Positions 24,857 to 32,018 of a stretch of DNA of 40,769 bases are shown here, piece after piece. The stretch is taken from contig DATLOJ010000021.1 in the NCBI GenBank assembly GCA_035536315.1, positions 1 to 40,769 on the forward strand, in the 5' to 3' direction. The stretch is from DATLOJ01 sp035536315 (GTDB taxonomy: Bacteria; Actinomycetota; CADDZG01; JAHWKV01). Each line of letters starts with the position of its first letter. Within the stretch, counting starts at the first letter, position 1. The notes below the pieces were generated by a model. It saw only the letters and a list, made by a program, of their open reading frames with translations, was not told where the DNA came from and did not search any database. The position numbers and the translations under genes are program-made.

Positions 24857-25564
24857 GTGGTCCAGGAGTCCTCTCTGGAGCAGCGCGTCGAGATAGCCAA
24901 TCCGCAGCACCCCCATTGCGCCACCGTCCTGGTGGTCGACACGTCGTCCTCAATGGCAGGCGACAAGATCCGGCAGCTGAACGATGGCATCCGGATCTTC
25001 AAGGACGACGTCTCAGGCGACGAGCTTGCCCGCAAACGGGTCGACCTTGCAGTTGTCTCTTTTGGAGGCTCGGTCTCGGTAGAGCACGACTTCTCGTCAA
25101 TCGAAGATTTCGAGCCGCCTCAAATGAATGCGGACGGCGGCACGCCCATGGGCGAGGCCCTGCTTCGAGCAATCGAGATGGTGCGTTCCCGAAAGCAAAG
25201 CTACAAAGACGAGGGGACCGACTATTTCCGACCCTGGATCTTCCTGATCACAGACGGCGAGCCCACCGACATGGGCCCTGGAGACGAGAAGTGGAACCGC
25301 GTCGTGGATGCAATTCACGCCGGGGAGGACGGCCGGGAGTTTCTCTTCTTCGCCGTTGGGGTCGAGCCTGCCGACATGAATACGCTGGCGATGATTGCGC
25401 CGGCGGAGCGGCCCCCTCTCGGGCTGCGGCCCGGCAGATTCCGCGAGATGTTCACCTGGCTGTCGAAGAGCCAACAGAGAGTCTCCGTCTCGAGAGTCGG
25501 CGAGCAAGTCCCTCTGGACGACCCGACGGGGCCTTCCGGGTGGGCAGAGATCGCAACCACCTAG
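24857..25564 (+). CDS. terY: TerY-like VWA-domain protein
   Basis: 235 residues from the GTG at 24857, which has AAAGGAG at 7 nt. It is one VWA domain with an intact MIDAS: DTSSS at 28-32, Thr in GGTPMGEAL, and Asp in LITDGEPTD. It is followed within 20 nt by PP2C and then by a kinase, the order that defines the TerY-P triad known from Ter-associated stress and phospho-signalling systems. No Ter (TerD/TerC) gene is in the window. The zinc-ribbon tail of some TerY proteins is absent. It is probably a cytosolic substrate or adaptor whose metal-dependent binding is controlled by the kinase and phosphatase. Confidence 0.85.
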   Translation: MVQESSLEQRVEIANPQHPHCATVLVVDTSSSMAGDKIRQLNDGIRIFKDDVSGDELARKRVDLAVVSFGGSVSVEHDFSSIEDFEPPQMNADGGTPMGEALLRAIEMVRSRKQSYKDEGTDYFRPWIFLITDGEPTDMGPGDEKWNRVVDAIHAGEDGREFLFFAVGVEPADMNTLAMIAPAERPPLGLRPGRFREMFTWLSKSQQRVSVSRVGEQVPLDDPTGPSGWAEIATT

Positions 25565-25578
25565 TGCTAGTGCACTAG
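25561..25578. repeat. Tandem plus palindromic CTAGTGC element at a gene junction
   Basis: CTAGTG is followed directly by CTAGTGCACTAG, a perfect 12-bp palindrome. It covers the end of the VWA gene (TAG 25562-25564) and the whole space where the Shine-Dalgarno of the PP2C TTG start (25580) should be. CTAGTGC and GCACTAG also occur at 34684-34690, 34754-34760 and (half) 31516-31522. It may be a protein-binding site or a translation-control element. Confidence 0.5.
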
Positions 25579-25579
25579 T

Positions 25580-26347
25580 TTGAGCAGTCCGGCCCCCCCA
25601 CCGCTAGTCGTCGGCGCCTCGATAACGGGGGCCTCGCACACAGCGCGCGACATTGGTTGCCAGGACTCTTTTGCATTCAGGATTCGCGAAGGCGTCGTGG
25701 TGATGGCGGTGTGCGACGGCCTCGGCAGCGCTTCACTTTCGGGGCTTGCTGCCGAACGGGCCGCCTATCTCGCGGTTACTGAAGGCGAGCTCGAAGCCTT
25801 GGACAAGGAACCACTGGATCTGGTGGTTTTGATGGCAGAAGCGGCGCGGGCAGCGATCGAAGTGGCAGCAGAGGATTGCGATGCCGGTCTGAGCGACCTG
25901 GCGACTACTTTTATCGGCTGCGTCCTGAAGGACGGAGTGATTGCCACGGCGCACATCGGAGATGGGGGCGTTGTTGCTTCGAGCGGGCAGAGCCTTGTTC
26001 TGGTCAGTCCGCCGGAGGATGCCGAGTACGTGAACGAAGTGACACCTCTTTCCTCCGAAAAATGGCGCGACCACCTGCGAGTCAATAGTGCCGATGAAGT
26101 CGACTCCGCTTGCCTGTTTACCGACGGAGTCCAGCGGGCTGCCCTTATTCGGAAGCAGGGCGCGTGGGACCCGCTTACCGGTTTCTTCACTCCCCTTTTC
26201 AGCCACGTGGCGGAGGGTGGGGACGCAGAATCACTCAGCAGTTTCCTTGCCGGAGTAAGGATGAGCGAGGTCTCGGATGACGACAAGACGCTCTTGATTG
26301 CCAATCTCGTTCAATGCAACTCTTCGATCGAAGCGGCCGCAGTCTGA
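25580..26347 (+). CDS. PP2C-type protein phosphatase of the TerY-P triad
   Basis: 255 residues from the TTG at 25580; no ATG/GTG and no Shine-Dalgarno are available nearby. The PP2C metal-binding motifs are kept: RDIGCQDSF, AVCDGLGS, ATAHIGDGG, LFTDGVQ and a C-terminal DDDKT. This marks it as an Mn/Mg-dependent Ser/Thr phosphatase of the short PP2C_2 group, cytosolic and without TM helices. It lies between the VWA and kinase genes and overlaps the kinase by 34 nt. It most likely reverses phosphorylation carried out by the neighbouring kinase, with the VWA protein as probable target or adaptor. Confidence 0.88.
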   Translation: MSSPAPPPLVVGASITGASHTARDIGCQDSFAFRIREGVVVMAVCDGLGSASLSGLAAERAAYLAVTEGELEALDKEPLDLVVLMAEAARAAIEVAAEDCDAGLSDLATTFIGCVLKDGVIATAHIGDGGVVASSGQSLVLVSPPEDAEYVNEVTPLSSEKWRDHLRVNSADEVDSACLFTDGVQRAALIRKQGAWDPLTGFFTPLFSHVAEGGDAESLSSFLAGVRMSEVSDDDKTLLIANLVQCNSSIEAAAV

Positions 26348-28272
26348 CCCTTTCTCCCGCGTTCAGCGTGGGGGGAGAGGGATCCATTCACAGAGTCGCA
26401 ACGCATCCGGAGTCCGTCGCAAAGATCTATCCTCCCGGCCGCGTGACAGATGAGCTCGTTCGGAAGCTGGCGGTCATGGCGAAGAATCCTCCTGAGGATC
26501 CGACATGGTCGGTCAGAAAACACCGCTCTATCGCCTGGGTAACCGGCCTTGTTTACCGAGACCCGCAGAGCCGGTCTCTCGCCGGATTCATCATGCCGTC
26601 AATCGACACAGACCTGTTCAAGCAGGCGCACACCTATTTCGATACGACCGATCGTGTAAAGCGATTCGGTGGCTCCTTTACCTGGAAGCACCTTCTGATC
26701 GCAGCATCGAATATCGCCAGTGCAGTCGCCGCGGTCCACGCCCGCGGCCACCGCGTGGGTGACCTGCGCGATACCAATGTGCTGGTTTCCCCCAACGCGC
26801 TTTGTTCGTTGATCGACTGCGACTCGTTTCATATCGTCGAGCCGGTCACCAAACAGGTCTTTCCAACACGCGTTGGAACATCCGAGTTTCTGCCGCCCGA
26901 GCTTCAGTCGGCAGACTTTCGAAGCTTGTCGGTCGACAGGTACGAGTCGGATCTGTTTGGGCTCGGTGTCTTGATTTTCAAGCTTCTTATGCTCGGCACG
27001 CATCCTTTCCAAGCCAAGGGGCCCGCGGTAGCCGAGCTCCCATCAACCGAATCCAAGATTCTGGCCGGAACGTACCCTCATGAAGGGCGCAAGGGGCTCC
27101 GGCCCCCCGAGTTTTCTCCGCCGATCGATGTCCTTCCTCCTGCCATTAGAGCTCTGGCCGCTCGGTGCTTCGTAAAGGGGCACAGCAAACCGATGGCCCG
27201 GCCGGATGCCGAGGAGTGGGCGAGCGCCATGCGTCGCGAGGTTTCTTCGCTCAAGACATGCAAGAGCAACCAGCACCACGTCTTCGGAGGGCACCTCCGA
27301 GCGTGTCCCTGGTGCCGGTTCGCCAGGTCGAAGCCCGATCCCTTCCCCCCGCAGCTCAACATTGGAGGGCAGACGGCAACGAACGGAGCAGTTGGACCAG
27401 ATCATGTGGACGCGCGCAAACGCAGGCTCGCGTCTCATGTCGTGACCGCTCTGTCAGACGGGCCACTCTCGCGGGCCGAGCATGATCACATTGCCAAGCT
27501 CGGAGCCGAGCTGGCCTTGTCCAATGCGCAGGTGCGGTCGGTGATACGTGAATGCGAACGTCTCGCACCACGACCTCCCTCAGCTCAGGCGGTGCAGGCA
27601 ACCGCGGTGGCAACTAAATCCGCTCCTACTCGGGCCGCGCCCCGTGCACGGTCTCATGGCCCGACTCGAACGGTCGATGAACTCAAGCGGCTTCTGGAAA
27701 GAAGGTCTGCCGAGAGTTCTGCCAGGCCTTCCGCGATGGTGCACTTTGCCGTGGGGTCACTGGCAGCCGCGGTAGCGGCGGCTGCATGGCTGATTCCGCT
27801 CGCGGTCCCTGCATCGCTGGTGCTTCTGGTCCTGCCCTGCCTTGCCCTTTACGGGGAACGCCGGGGGCCGGAACGCGAACGAGGCTGGGCGGCCCTGGTT
27901 CCACGGTTCCTGCAAAACGTGATGCAGTCTCTGTACTTTTTTGTCCCCGTTGCATGGTGGGCCGGTCTTCCGCTTACCGTCCTGACGGTAGCGCTGCTTC
28001 TCTCAGGGGGGCCAACCGGCCTTGTTATTCGTGCCGTTGCAGCCCTGGGATCCGTGGCTTTCGCAACCTGGATCCTTGTGCTGAGGCGCGACGAACCGTT
28101 CCTTCGAGCGGCGGGCAGGGGGTGGGAACGCGTTCGAATGGCGCTCGTGCAACCAAGATCGTACCGAATGCGAATCGTCTATCTGGTCGCAATCGTAGCG
28201 GTGTTCATTGGCTACCTGGGCTTCCAATTGTCTGCTCTGTGGTGGCCGCTCGAGTCAGAACCGTTCTCTTAG
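26314..28272 (+). CDS. YegI-like Ser/Thr kinase with CxxC knuckle and C-terminal membrane domain
   Basis: 652 residues. The kinase domain (~1-310) has an atypical Gly-rich loop (SVGGEGSIHRV), Lys 37 in VAKIYP, catalytic Asp 150/Asn 155 in GDLRDTNVLV (no HRD, as in the YegI group) and the metal-binding LIDCDSF at 166-172. A HH..CPWC knuckle follows near 320-340. A helical segment (TellurB-like/HHH-like in position, identity uncertain) leads to about five TM helices between residues ~475 and 645. The architecture matches the kinase of TerY-P triads. Its membrane anchor puts signalling at the inner face of the membrane. Confidence 0.85.
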   Translation: MQLFDRSGRSLTLSPAFSVGGEGSIHRVATHPESVAKIYPPGRVTDELVRKLAVMAKNPPEDPTWSVRKHRSIAWVTGLVYRDPQSRSLAGFIMPSIDTDLFKQAHTYFDTTDRVKRFGGSFTWKHLLIAASNIASAVAAVHARGHRVGDLRDTNVLVSPNALCSLIDCDSFHIVEPVTKQVFPTRVGTSEFLPPELQSADFRSLSVDRYESDLFGLGVLIFKLLMLGTHPFQAKGPAVAELPSTESKILAGTYPHEGRKGLRPPEFSPPIDVLPPAIRALAARCFVKGHSKPMARPDAEEWASAMRREVSSLKTCKSNQHHVFGGHLRACPWCRFARSKPDPFPPQLNIGGQTATNGAVGPDHVDARKRRLASHVVTALSDGPLSRAEHDHIAKLGAELALSNAQVRSVIRECERLAPRPPSAQAVQATAVATKSAPTRAAPRARSHGPTRTVDELKRLLERRSAESSARPSAMVHFAVGSLAAAVAAAAWLIPLAVPASLVLLVLPCLALYGERRGPERERGWAALVPRFLQNVMQSLYFFVPVAWWAGLPLTVLTVALLLSGGPTGLVIRAVAALGSVAFATWILVLRRDEPFLRAAGRGWERVRMALVQPRSYRMRIVYLVAIVAVFIGYLGFQLSALWWPLESEPFS

Positions 28273-28277
28273 AGATC

Positions 28278-28312
28278 GGTCTGACGGTTTACTGAAAGAG
28301 CAGTGTCAGACC
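28278..28312. terminator. Inverted repeat between convergent kinase and phhB genes
   Basis: GGTCTGAC (28278-28285) and GTCAGACC (28305-28312) form an 8-bp stem around a 19-base loop. It spans the stop of phhB and follows the kinase stop by 5 nt. The large loop and absent T-run make termination uncertain. Confidence 0.3.
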
Positions 28313-28644
28313 GCGAGCTGATCGATCTTCGCGGCCATGATGAAGTCGTTCTCAGTCAGCCCATTTGCGACGTGAGTTTTCAAACGGATCCTCAAGCTTC
28401 CCCAACCGATCTGCAGGTCGGGATGATGCCCCTCCTGTTCTGCGAGCAACGCAACTCTGGTAGCGAAAGCGAAGGCTCCCGCGAAGTCGGTGAACTCGAG
28501 AACCCTCTCGATTTGAGAGTTGGACTCGCGTGCCCACGAAGAGTCGAGCTCCGCCGCGAGCTTCGCGGATTCATCCGCAGAAAGTGCAGGCGTGCCCGGG
28601 AGGCACGCCTGACATTTCTTACCCGCTAGGTTCTGCGCCGTCAG
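28306..28644 (-). CDS. phhB: Pterin-4a-carbinolamine dehydratase with CTG start
   Basis: 112 residues. It dehydrates 4a-hydroxytetrahydrobiopterin, recycling the pterin used by aromatic amino acid hydroxylases; some members are transcription cofactors. The family motif is complete: EGHHPDLQIGW, then a His nine residues after the Trp (KTH), then Asp in LTEND. The N-terminus AGKKCQACLPGTPALS matches family members that open with KKCxxCxxGxPxLS. No ATG, GTG or TTG lies in frame before residue ~47. The only sensible start is CTG at 28644, which overlaps the stop of the upstream gene (CTGA). The inverted repeat 28588-28610 lies inside the coding region. No hydroxylase gene is in the window. Confidence 0.85.
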   Translation of the reverse strand: MTAQNLAGKKCQACLPGTPALSADESAKLAAELDSSWARESNSQIERVLEFTDFAGAFAFATRVALLAEQEGHHPDLQIGWGSLRIRLKTHVANGLTENDFIMAAKIDQLAV

Positions 28645-29585
28645 TAAGCAGCCTCTGCGGCATGCCTGCGTTTTCGCAGAAACAGAAATCCGAACGTACC
28701 GAAGCCCAGAACAAGCACTGCGGCGATGATCCAGACCAGCGGGCTCCTTTGCTCCTGCTGCCGTCTCACAGCCTGAGCACCGAGCACGGGAACCTCCACC
28801 TCGATCAGCTCACCGTCTGGCCCCGGAACCTTCACCTTTTCGGTTTGTTCGGGAGGTGGCTCACTGTTTGAAGGGTTGAAACTGGTCGACTTCGAGCCGG
28901 TGGATTTGCTGCCGCCGCCGAAGTCTCCGCTCCCGCCACCGCCTCCTGGGCGACCAAACGTGGGGTACTCCCCAAGGTCCTCGAAGCCAAATTCCAGCAG
29001 GAGTTTGTACCCCCCGGTGTTGGCCCCCTTCTGGTTGATGACTGTGATCCACCACAGGGTCTCGTCATATTCGTACAGGGTCGGGTCGTCATCCGGATTG
29101 TTGGGAACGTTCTTGTTATCAGGCTCGCCCAGTTTTAGGACCTCTGGGTATTTTGTAGCGTGGTTGGAATGAGTTGCCTGCGCTCCACAACATTCCTTTT
29201 GCGCCCCGGCACCAGTGACCGTTGAGTCTGGCCACAGGTAAATATCGAGGTTGTTATTGACGGGATCCGCCCAGGTGAGAGTGATTCTCACGAAGTGGAG
29301 GGAGTCGTGACCCCCTGTGTCGACATGGAATTTGTGGGTGTCGCAGTAAGCGGCCTGCGACGAAGCCGGTTTCCCGCAGTTTGCCGGCACGTAGTTGACT
29401 TTCAAGGTGTACCCGTTCGCAGGCATAGTGGCGGCGATCGCCGGAAAGGACTTCTCGATGGGGCCGGAGGTCGGGCTGATAGTGCCCATATCCCCCCGAT
29501 CGAAGGCCGCTGCGGGAGGGGCTCCACCCATGGCCATCGCAGACAAGAGAAGCGAGAGCAGAACGACCTTCAACATTCTTCTCAT
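28641..29585 (-). CDS. Exported beta-sandwich protein with C-terminal membrane anchor (paralogue)
   Basis: 314 residues from ATG 29585, which has GAGG at 6 nt. A signal peptide ends near PPAAAFD. The mature domain is beta-rich with several Cys (one a CC pair near residue 133) and shares 'ITLTWADPVNNNLDIYLW' with the protein encoded at 22604-23464. A Gly/Ser-rich stalk is followed by KVKVPGPDGELIEVEVPV, a TM helix (VWIIAAVLVLGFGTFGFLF) and RKRR. The shared stalk-end motif, anchor and N-terminal layout show that the two are paralogues. It is translationally coupled to phhB by a CTGA overlap. Function unknown; likely cell-surface. Confidence 0.78.
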   Translation of the reverse strand: MRRMLKVVLLSLLLSAMAMGGAPPAAAFDRGDMGTISPTSGPIEKSFPAIAATMPANGYTLKVNYVPANCGKPASSQAAYCDTHKFHVDTGGHDSLHFVRITLTWADPVNNNLDIYLWPDSTVTGAGAQKECCGAQATHSNHATKYPEVLKLGEPDNKNVPNNPDDDPTLYEYDETLWWITVINQKGANTGGYKLLLEFGFEDLGEYPTFGRPGGGGGSGDFGGGSKSTGSKSTSFNPSNSEPPPEQTEKVKVPGPDGELIEVEVPVLGAQAVRRQQEQRSPLVWIIAAVLVLGFGTFGFLFLRKRRHAAEAAY

Positions 29586-29706
29586 ATGTACCTCACGGTT
29601 TGGTCGATCGGTAATTTGACTCCAGCCATAAGGCTAGCAGAGACGCGCTTTTACCTCACTCGCATTTCTACCCTCTCGGGCCCCCGGGCACACTATCTGC
29701 CGGCCC

Positions 29707-30669
29707 CTAAACCGAGAACCGAAAGTGGGTCACGTCCCCCTCCTGAAAGACGTATTCCTTGCCTTCCACCCTTATGGAGCCCTTGCCCCTGGCGGCGTCC
29801 CAATCTCCAATTTTCACGAGCTCGTCGAAGGCGATGACCTCGGCTCGGATGAAGCCTCGCTGCATGTCCGAGTGGATGACGCCTGCGGCCTCGGGGGCGG
29901 TGGCTCCTCGCCTCGCCTGCCACGCCTTGGTCTCCTTGTCCCCCGCGGTGAAAAAGGTGATCAGATCCAGCGTGCCGTAGACGGACGAAACGATCTTGCC
30001 GACCAGAGGTTCCCCCACTCCGTACGCCGCAAGAAGCTCTGCTGCATCTGCTGAAGACATACCCGCAACCTCGAGCTCGAGTGGAGCGTTGACGGTGAAG
30101 GAAACGCCTTCCAGTTCCGATCCGGCATCCACCGCCGTCTCGTCAACGTTGGCGACATAAACGATCGGCCTCATAGTGATCGGGGCGAGCGCCGAAATCA
30201 CCTTGAGCTCGTGCGCCTCCCAGTGCGTTTCGGAGAGCATTCGGCCCGCCTCCAGCTCGGCCATCGCTTTCTCCAGGGATGGGACCTCGTTCTTTGCGGC
30301 AGGGTCCTTTCTTGCGCGGGCGACGCGAGTCTCGAACGGGGCCAGATCGGCTAGAAGAAAGTCGTCCAGGAGGTTGGCCTTGATCTGAGACAGATCGCCT
30401 CCCGCAAAACCGGGGAGCATTACCAGAAGCGCATCGACTTCACGCAGCCGAGCCATTGCGGCCGCCTGGGTCTTGGCGGCCGAGTGAACATCGAGAAACT
30501 GAACTTGCGCGTTGACCTTCTTCTTGGCCGAGTGCAGCTCGGCCAATTCGTCCAGGCGCTCGTCCGGAACCGGCACGGCGACGATGTCCGCGCCCTCAGC
30601 GGCCCCCAGTGCGCGCAGAACGGTCGACTTCCCGGAGGACGGCGGGCCGGTGATACCGACGGTTTTCAT
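29707..30669 (-). CDS. ychF: YchF/OLA1-type P-loop ATPase, divergent G domain
   Basis: 320 residues, shorter than the ~360 of typical YchF. The C-terminal TGS domain is well conserved (LITFFTAGDKETKAW, GVIHSDMQRGFIRAEV, KGSIRVEGKEYVFQEGD). The P-loop is GPPSSGKST instead of GLPNVGKST. The region that normally carries DxAGL and the following glycine loop is shortened to FLDVHSAAKTQ, so the G3/switch II element is altered. The NxxE element that gives YchF its ATP preference is kept as NVDE. YchF binds ribosomes and hydrolyses ATP in stress control. This may be an actinobacterial sub-type with altered hydrolysis. It diverges from the IscA-like gene. Confidence 0.85.
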   Translation of the reverse strand: MKTVGITGPPSSGKSTVLRALGAAEGADIVAVPVPDERLDELAELHSAKKKVNAQVQFLDVHSAAKTQAAAMARLREVDALLVMLPGFAGGDLSQIKANLLDDFLLADLAPFETRVARARKDPAAKNEVPSLEKAMAELEAGRMLSETHWEAHELKVISALAPITMRPIVYVANVDETAVDAGSELEGVSFTVNAPLELEVAGMSSADAAELLAAYGVGEPLVGKIVSSVYGTLDLITFFTAGDKETKAWQARRGATAPEAAGVIHSDMQRGFIRAEVIAFDELVKIGDWDAARGKGSIRVEGKEYVFQEGDVTHFRFSV

Positions 30670-30688
30670 GTCCGGCCAGCATAAGGGC

Positions 30689-30719
30689 TTGAAATTCCGA
30701 GCAGGCTCTTGAGTTAAGT
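30689..30719 (+). promoter_or_regulatory. Promoter for a probable leaderless transcript
   Basis: TTGAAA (30689-30694) and TTAAGT (30714-30719) are separated by 19 bp. ATG 30727 begins 7 nt after the -10, with no Shine-Dalgarno between. This geometry fits transcription starting at the ATG. Confidence 0.45.
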
Positions 30720-30726
30720 TGAGTCA

Positions 30727-30984
30727 ATGACCAACCCCGGCCTATCGATAAGCCAAGCAGCGGAAGAAGTTCTGGAGAGAGCGCATCTTGCCGCCATCAG
30801 ATTCAACCCCGATGCGCGCATTCGCGTTTATCGAAACGGCGACGCTGTGGAGACCGGCCTGGCGGACGCGCCCGGCGAGAACGACTTTACGATTCGAGTT
30901 GCCGAGTTCGAGATCTACGTCGAGTCGGGCGTTACCGGAACATTGGACGTTTCCACCGAGCACGACCGTTTGATAGTCAGTTGA
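30727..30984 (+). CDS. Small IscA/HesB-like protein without cysteines
   Basis: 85 residues. It opens LSISQAAEEVLERA, like the first helix of A-type iron-sulfur carriers (LTxxAAexI), and continues with the pattern RIRVYRNG...GENDFTIRVAEFEIYVE...TLDV. The fold thus looks like HesB/IscA, but all cluster-binding Cys are missing and the C-terminal CGCG tail is absent. Cluster transfer is unlikely. The stop overlaps the GNAT start (TTGA). The family assignment is by pattern only; an uncharacterised small actinobacterial protein is the alternative. Confidence 0.6.
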   Translation: MTNPGLSISQAAEEVLERAHLAAIRFNPDARIRVYRNGDAVETGLADAPGENDFTIRVAEFEIYVESGVTGTLDVSTEHDRLIVS

Positions 30985-31478
30985 ACATCGAGGTCCGCGA
31001 AGCGGCACGAGGCGAGTACTCCGAAGTGGCAAGACTCACCGAGGTTGCCTATGAGCAATATGCGGAGAGGCTCGGTCCCGAGCGCTGGAACGTTTATCGG
31101 GGAGAACTGACCGACATCGAGGGAAAGGCGAAGGCCGGAGCAGCGACGTTCATCGCGCTGATGGACGAGAAGCCTGCAGGGGCCGTTTCTCTGTTTCGAC
31201 ACTCCCCCGAGGACAGGCCGTGGCCCAAGGATTGGACTTTTGTTCGGGCACTAGCGGTCGCTCCGGAACACCGGGGGAAGGGAATCGGACGAAGGCTGCT
31301 GGAGGTGTGCATAGCTCGCACGAGGGAGTGGGGGGCGCCGGTCATATTCCTGAGGACCGCCCCTTACATGAAAGAGGCCATAGCGCTTTACGGGTCGATG
31401 GGCTTCGAGAAGAACGAGGAGTATTCCGAAGTGCTTCCGAACGGACGAAAGATCCTTGCCTACATGATCCGGATGTAA
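30981..31478 (+). CDS. GNAT-family N-acetyltransferase
   Basis: 165 residues from a TTG at 30981 that overlaps the preceding stop (TTGA). The acetyl-CoA site is clear: ALAVAPEHRGKGIGRRLLE, with R/Q-x-x-G-x-G as HRGKGIG. C-terminal beta-alpha elements IFLRTAPYMKEAIALYGSMGF are typical. The substrate (amine, peptide N-terminus or antibiotic) cannot be read from sequence. It is coupled to the cysteine-less IscA-like gene, and a stem-loop directly follows the stop. Confidence 0.88.
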   Translation: MNIEVREAARGEYSEVARLTEVAYEQYAERLGPERWNVYRGELTDIEGKAKAGAATFIALMDEKPAGAVSLFRHSPEDRPWPKDWTFVRALAVAPEHRGKGIGRRLLEVCIARTREWGAPVIFLRTAPYMKEAIALYGSMGFEKNEEYSEVLPNGRKILAYMIRM

Positions 31479-31502
31479 GTGCTCCGTCACCTGACGGAGC
31501 AC
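31479..31502. terminator. Perfect hairpin after the GNAT gene; copy of a dispersed element
   Basis: GTGCTCCGTCA-CC-TGACGGAGCAC begins one base after the TAA, giving an 11-bp arm (10 bp with a 4-base loop). It is followed by AGTGCTCCGTTAGGCACTAG, a second smaller inverted repeat. No T-run. It lies between convergent GNAT and greA ends. The reverse complement matches 34687-34704 at 17 of 18 bases. Confidence 0.6.
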
Positions 31503-31522
31503 AGTGCTCCGTTAGGCACTAG

Positions 31523-32005
31523 CTAAGCGGGGCGCAGCCCCACGATCTCAACGGTGAATGCTCCGCCCGGCGCGTCGACCTTGACTTCGTCACCGACCGA
31601 TTTGCCGTGGAGAGCGCTTCCCAGGGGGGAGGACGTGGTCACCGTTCTGACACCCGCGATCTTGTCTTCACTGGACGCGGTCAGGAAGTAATCCTCGACG
31701 TCGTCTCCGTCCTTCACCGAAACGATCATGCCCAGCCCGGCCTTGTCTGCGTCAAGGGGGCCCTCGCGCACCACTGCGTTCTTGATCGTGTGCTGGAGCT
31801 GGCGAATGCGAGCTTCCATCAACCCCTGCGCCTCCTTCGCGGAGTGGTATTCGGCGTTCTCCTTCAAGTCGCCGAACTCGCGGGCGCGCTGCAGTCGAAT
31901 CGCCATCTTGTCTCTGCCTTCGCCGGTCAGGTCTTCGAGCTCTTTCTTCATGCGCTCGAGACTTTCTGAACTGACGGAGATGTCCTTGGGATCACTCACG
32001 CTCAT
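31523..32005 (-). CDS. greA: Transcription elongation factor GreA
   Basis: 160 residues. The N-terminal coiled coil carries the signature GDLKENAEYHSAKEAQ, whose acidic tip residues stimulate RNA polymerase to cleave backtracked RNA. The C-terminal FKBP-like domain has SPLGSALHGKSVGDEV. Length and layout are normal. ATG 32005 has no Shine-Dalgarno, and TTAGTCT lies directly before it, so a leaderless mRNA is possible. The start diverges from the amidase gene by only 13 nt. Confidence 0.95.
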   Translation of the reverse strand: MSVSDPKDISVSSESLERMKKELEDLTGEGRDKMAIRLQRAREFGDLKENAEYHSAKEAQGLMEARIRQLQHTIKNAVVREGPLDADKAGLGMIVSVKDGDDVEDYFLTASSEDKIAGVRTVTTSSPLGSALHGKSVGDEVKVDAPGGAFTVEIVGLRPA

Positions 32006-32018
32006 AGACTAACGAACG

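Noticed and set aside
28588..28610. AGGCGTGCC-CGGGA-GGCACGCCT as a terminator
   Set aside because: It is a good 9-bp stem but lies inside the conserved N-terminus of phhB, where the residues fit the family.
28303..28629. A 108-codon plus-strand open frame after the kinase gene
   Set aside because: It is antisense to phhB, whose catalytic motif is complete on the minus strand.
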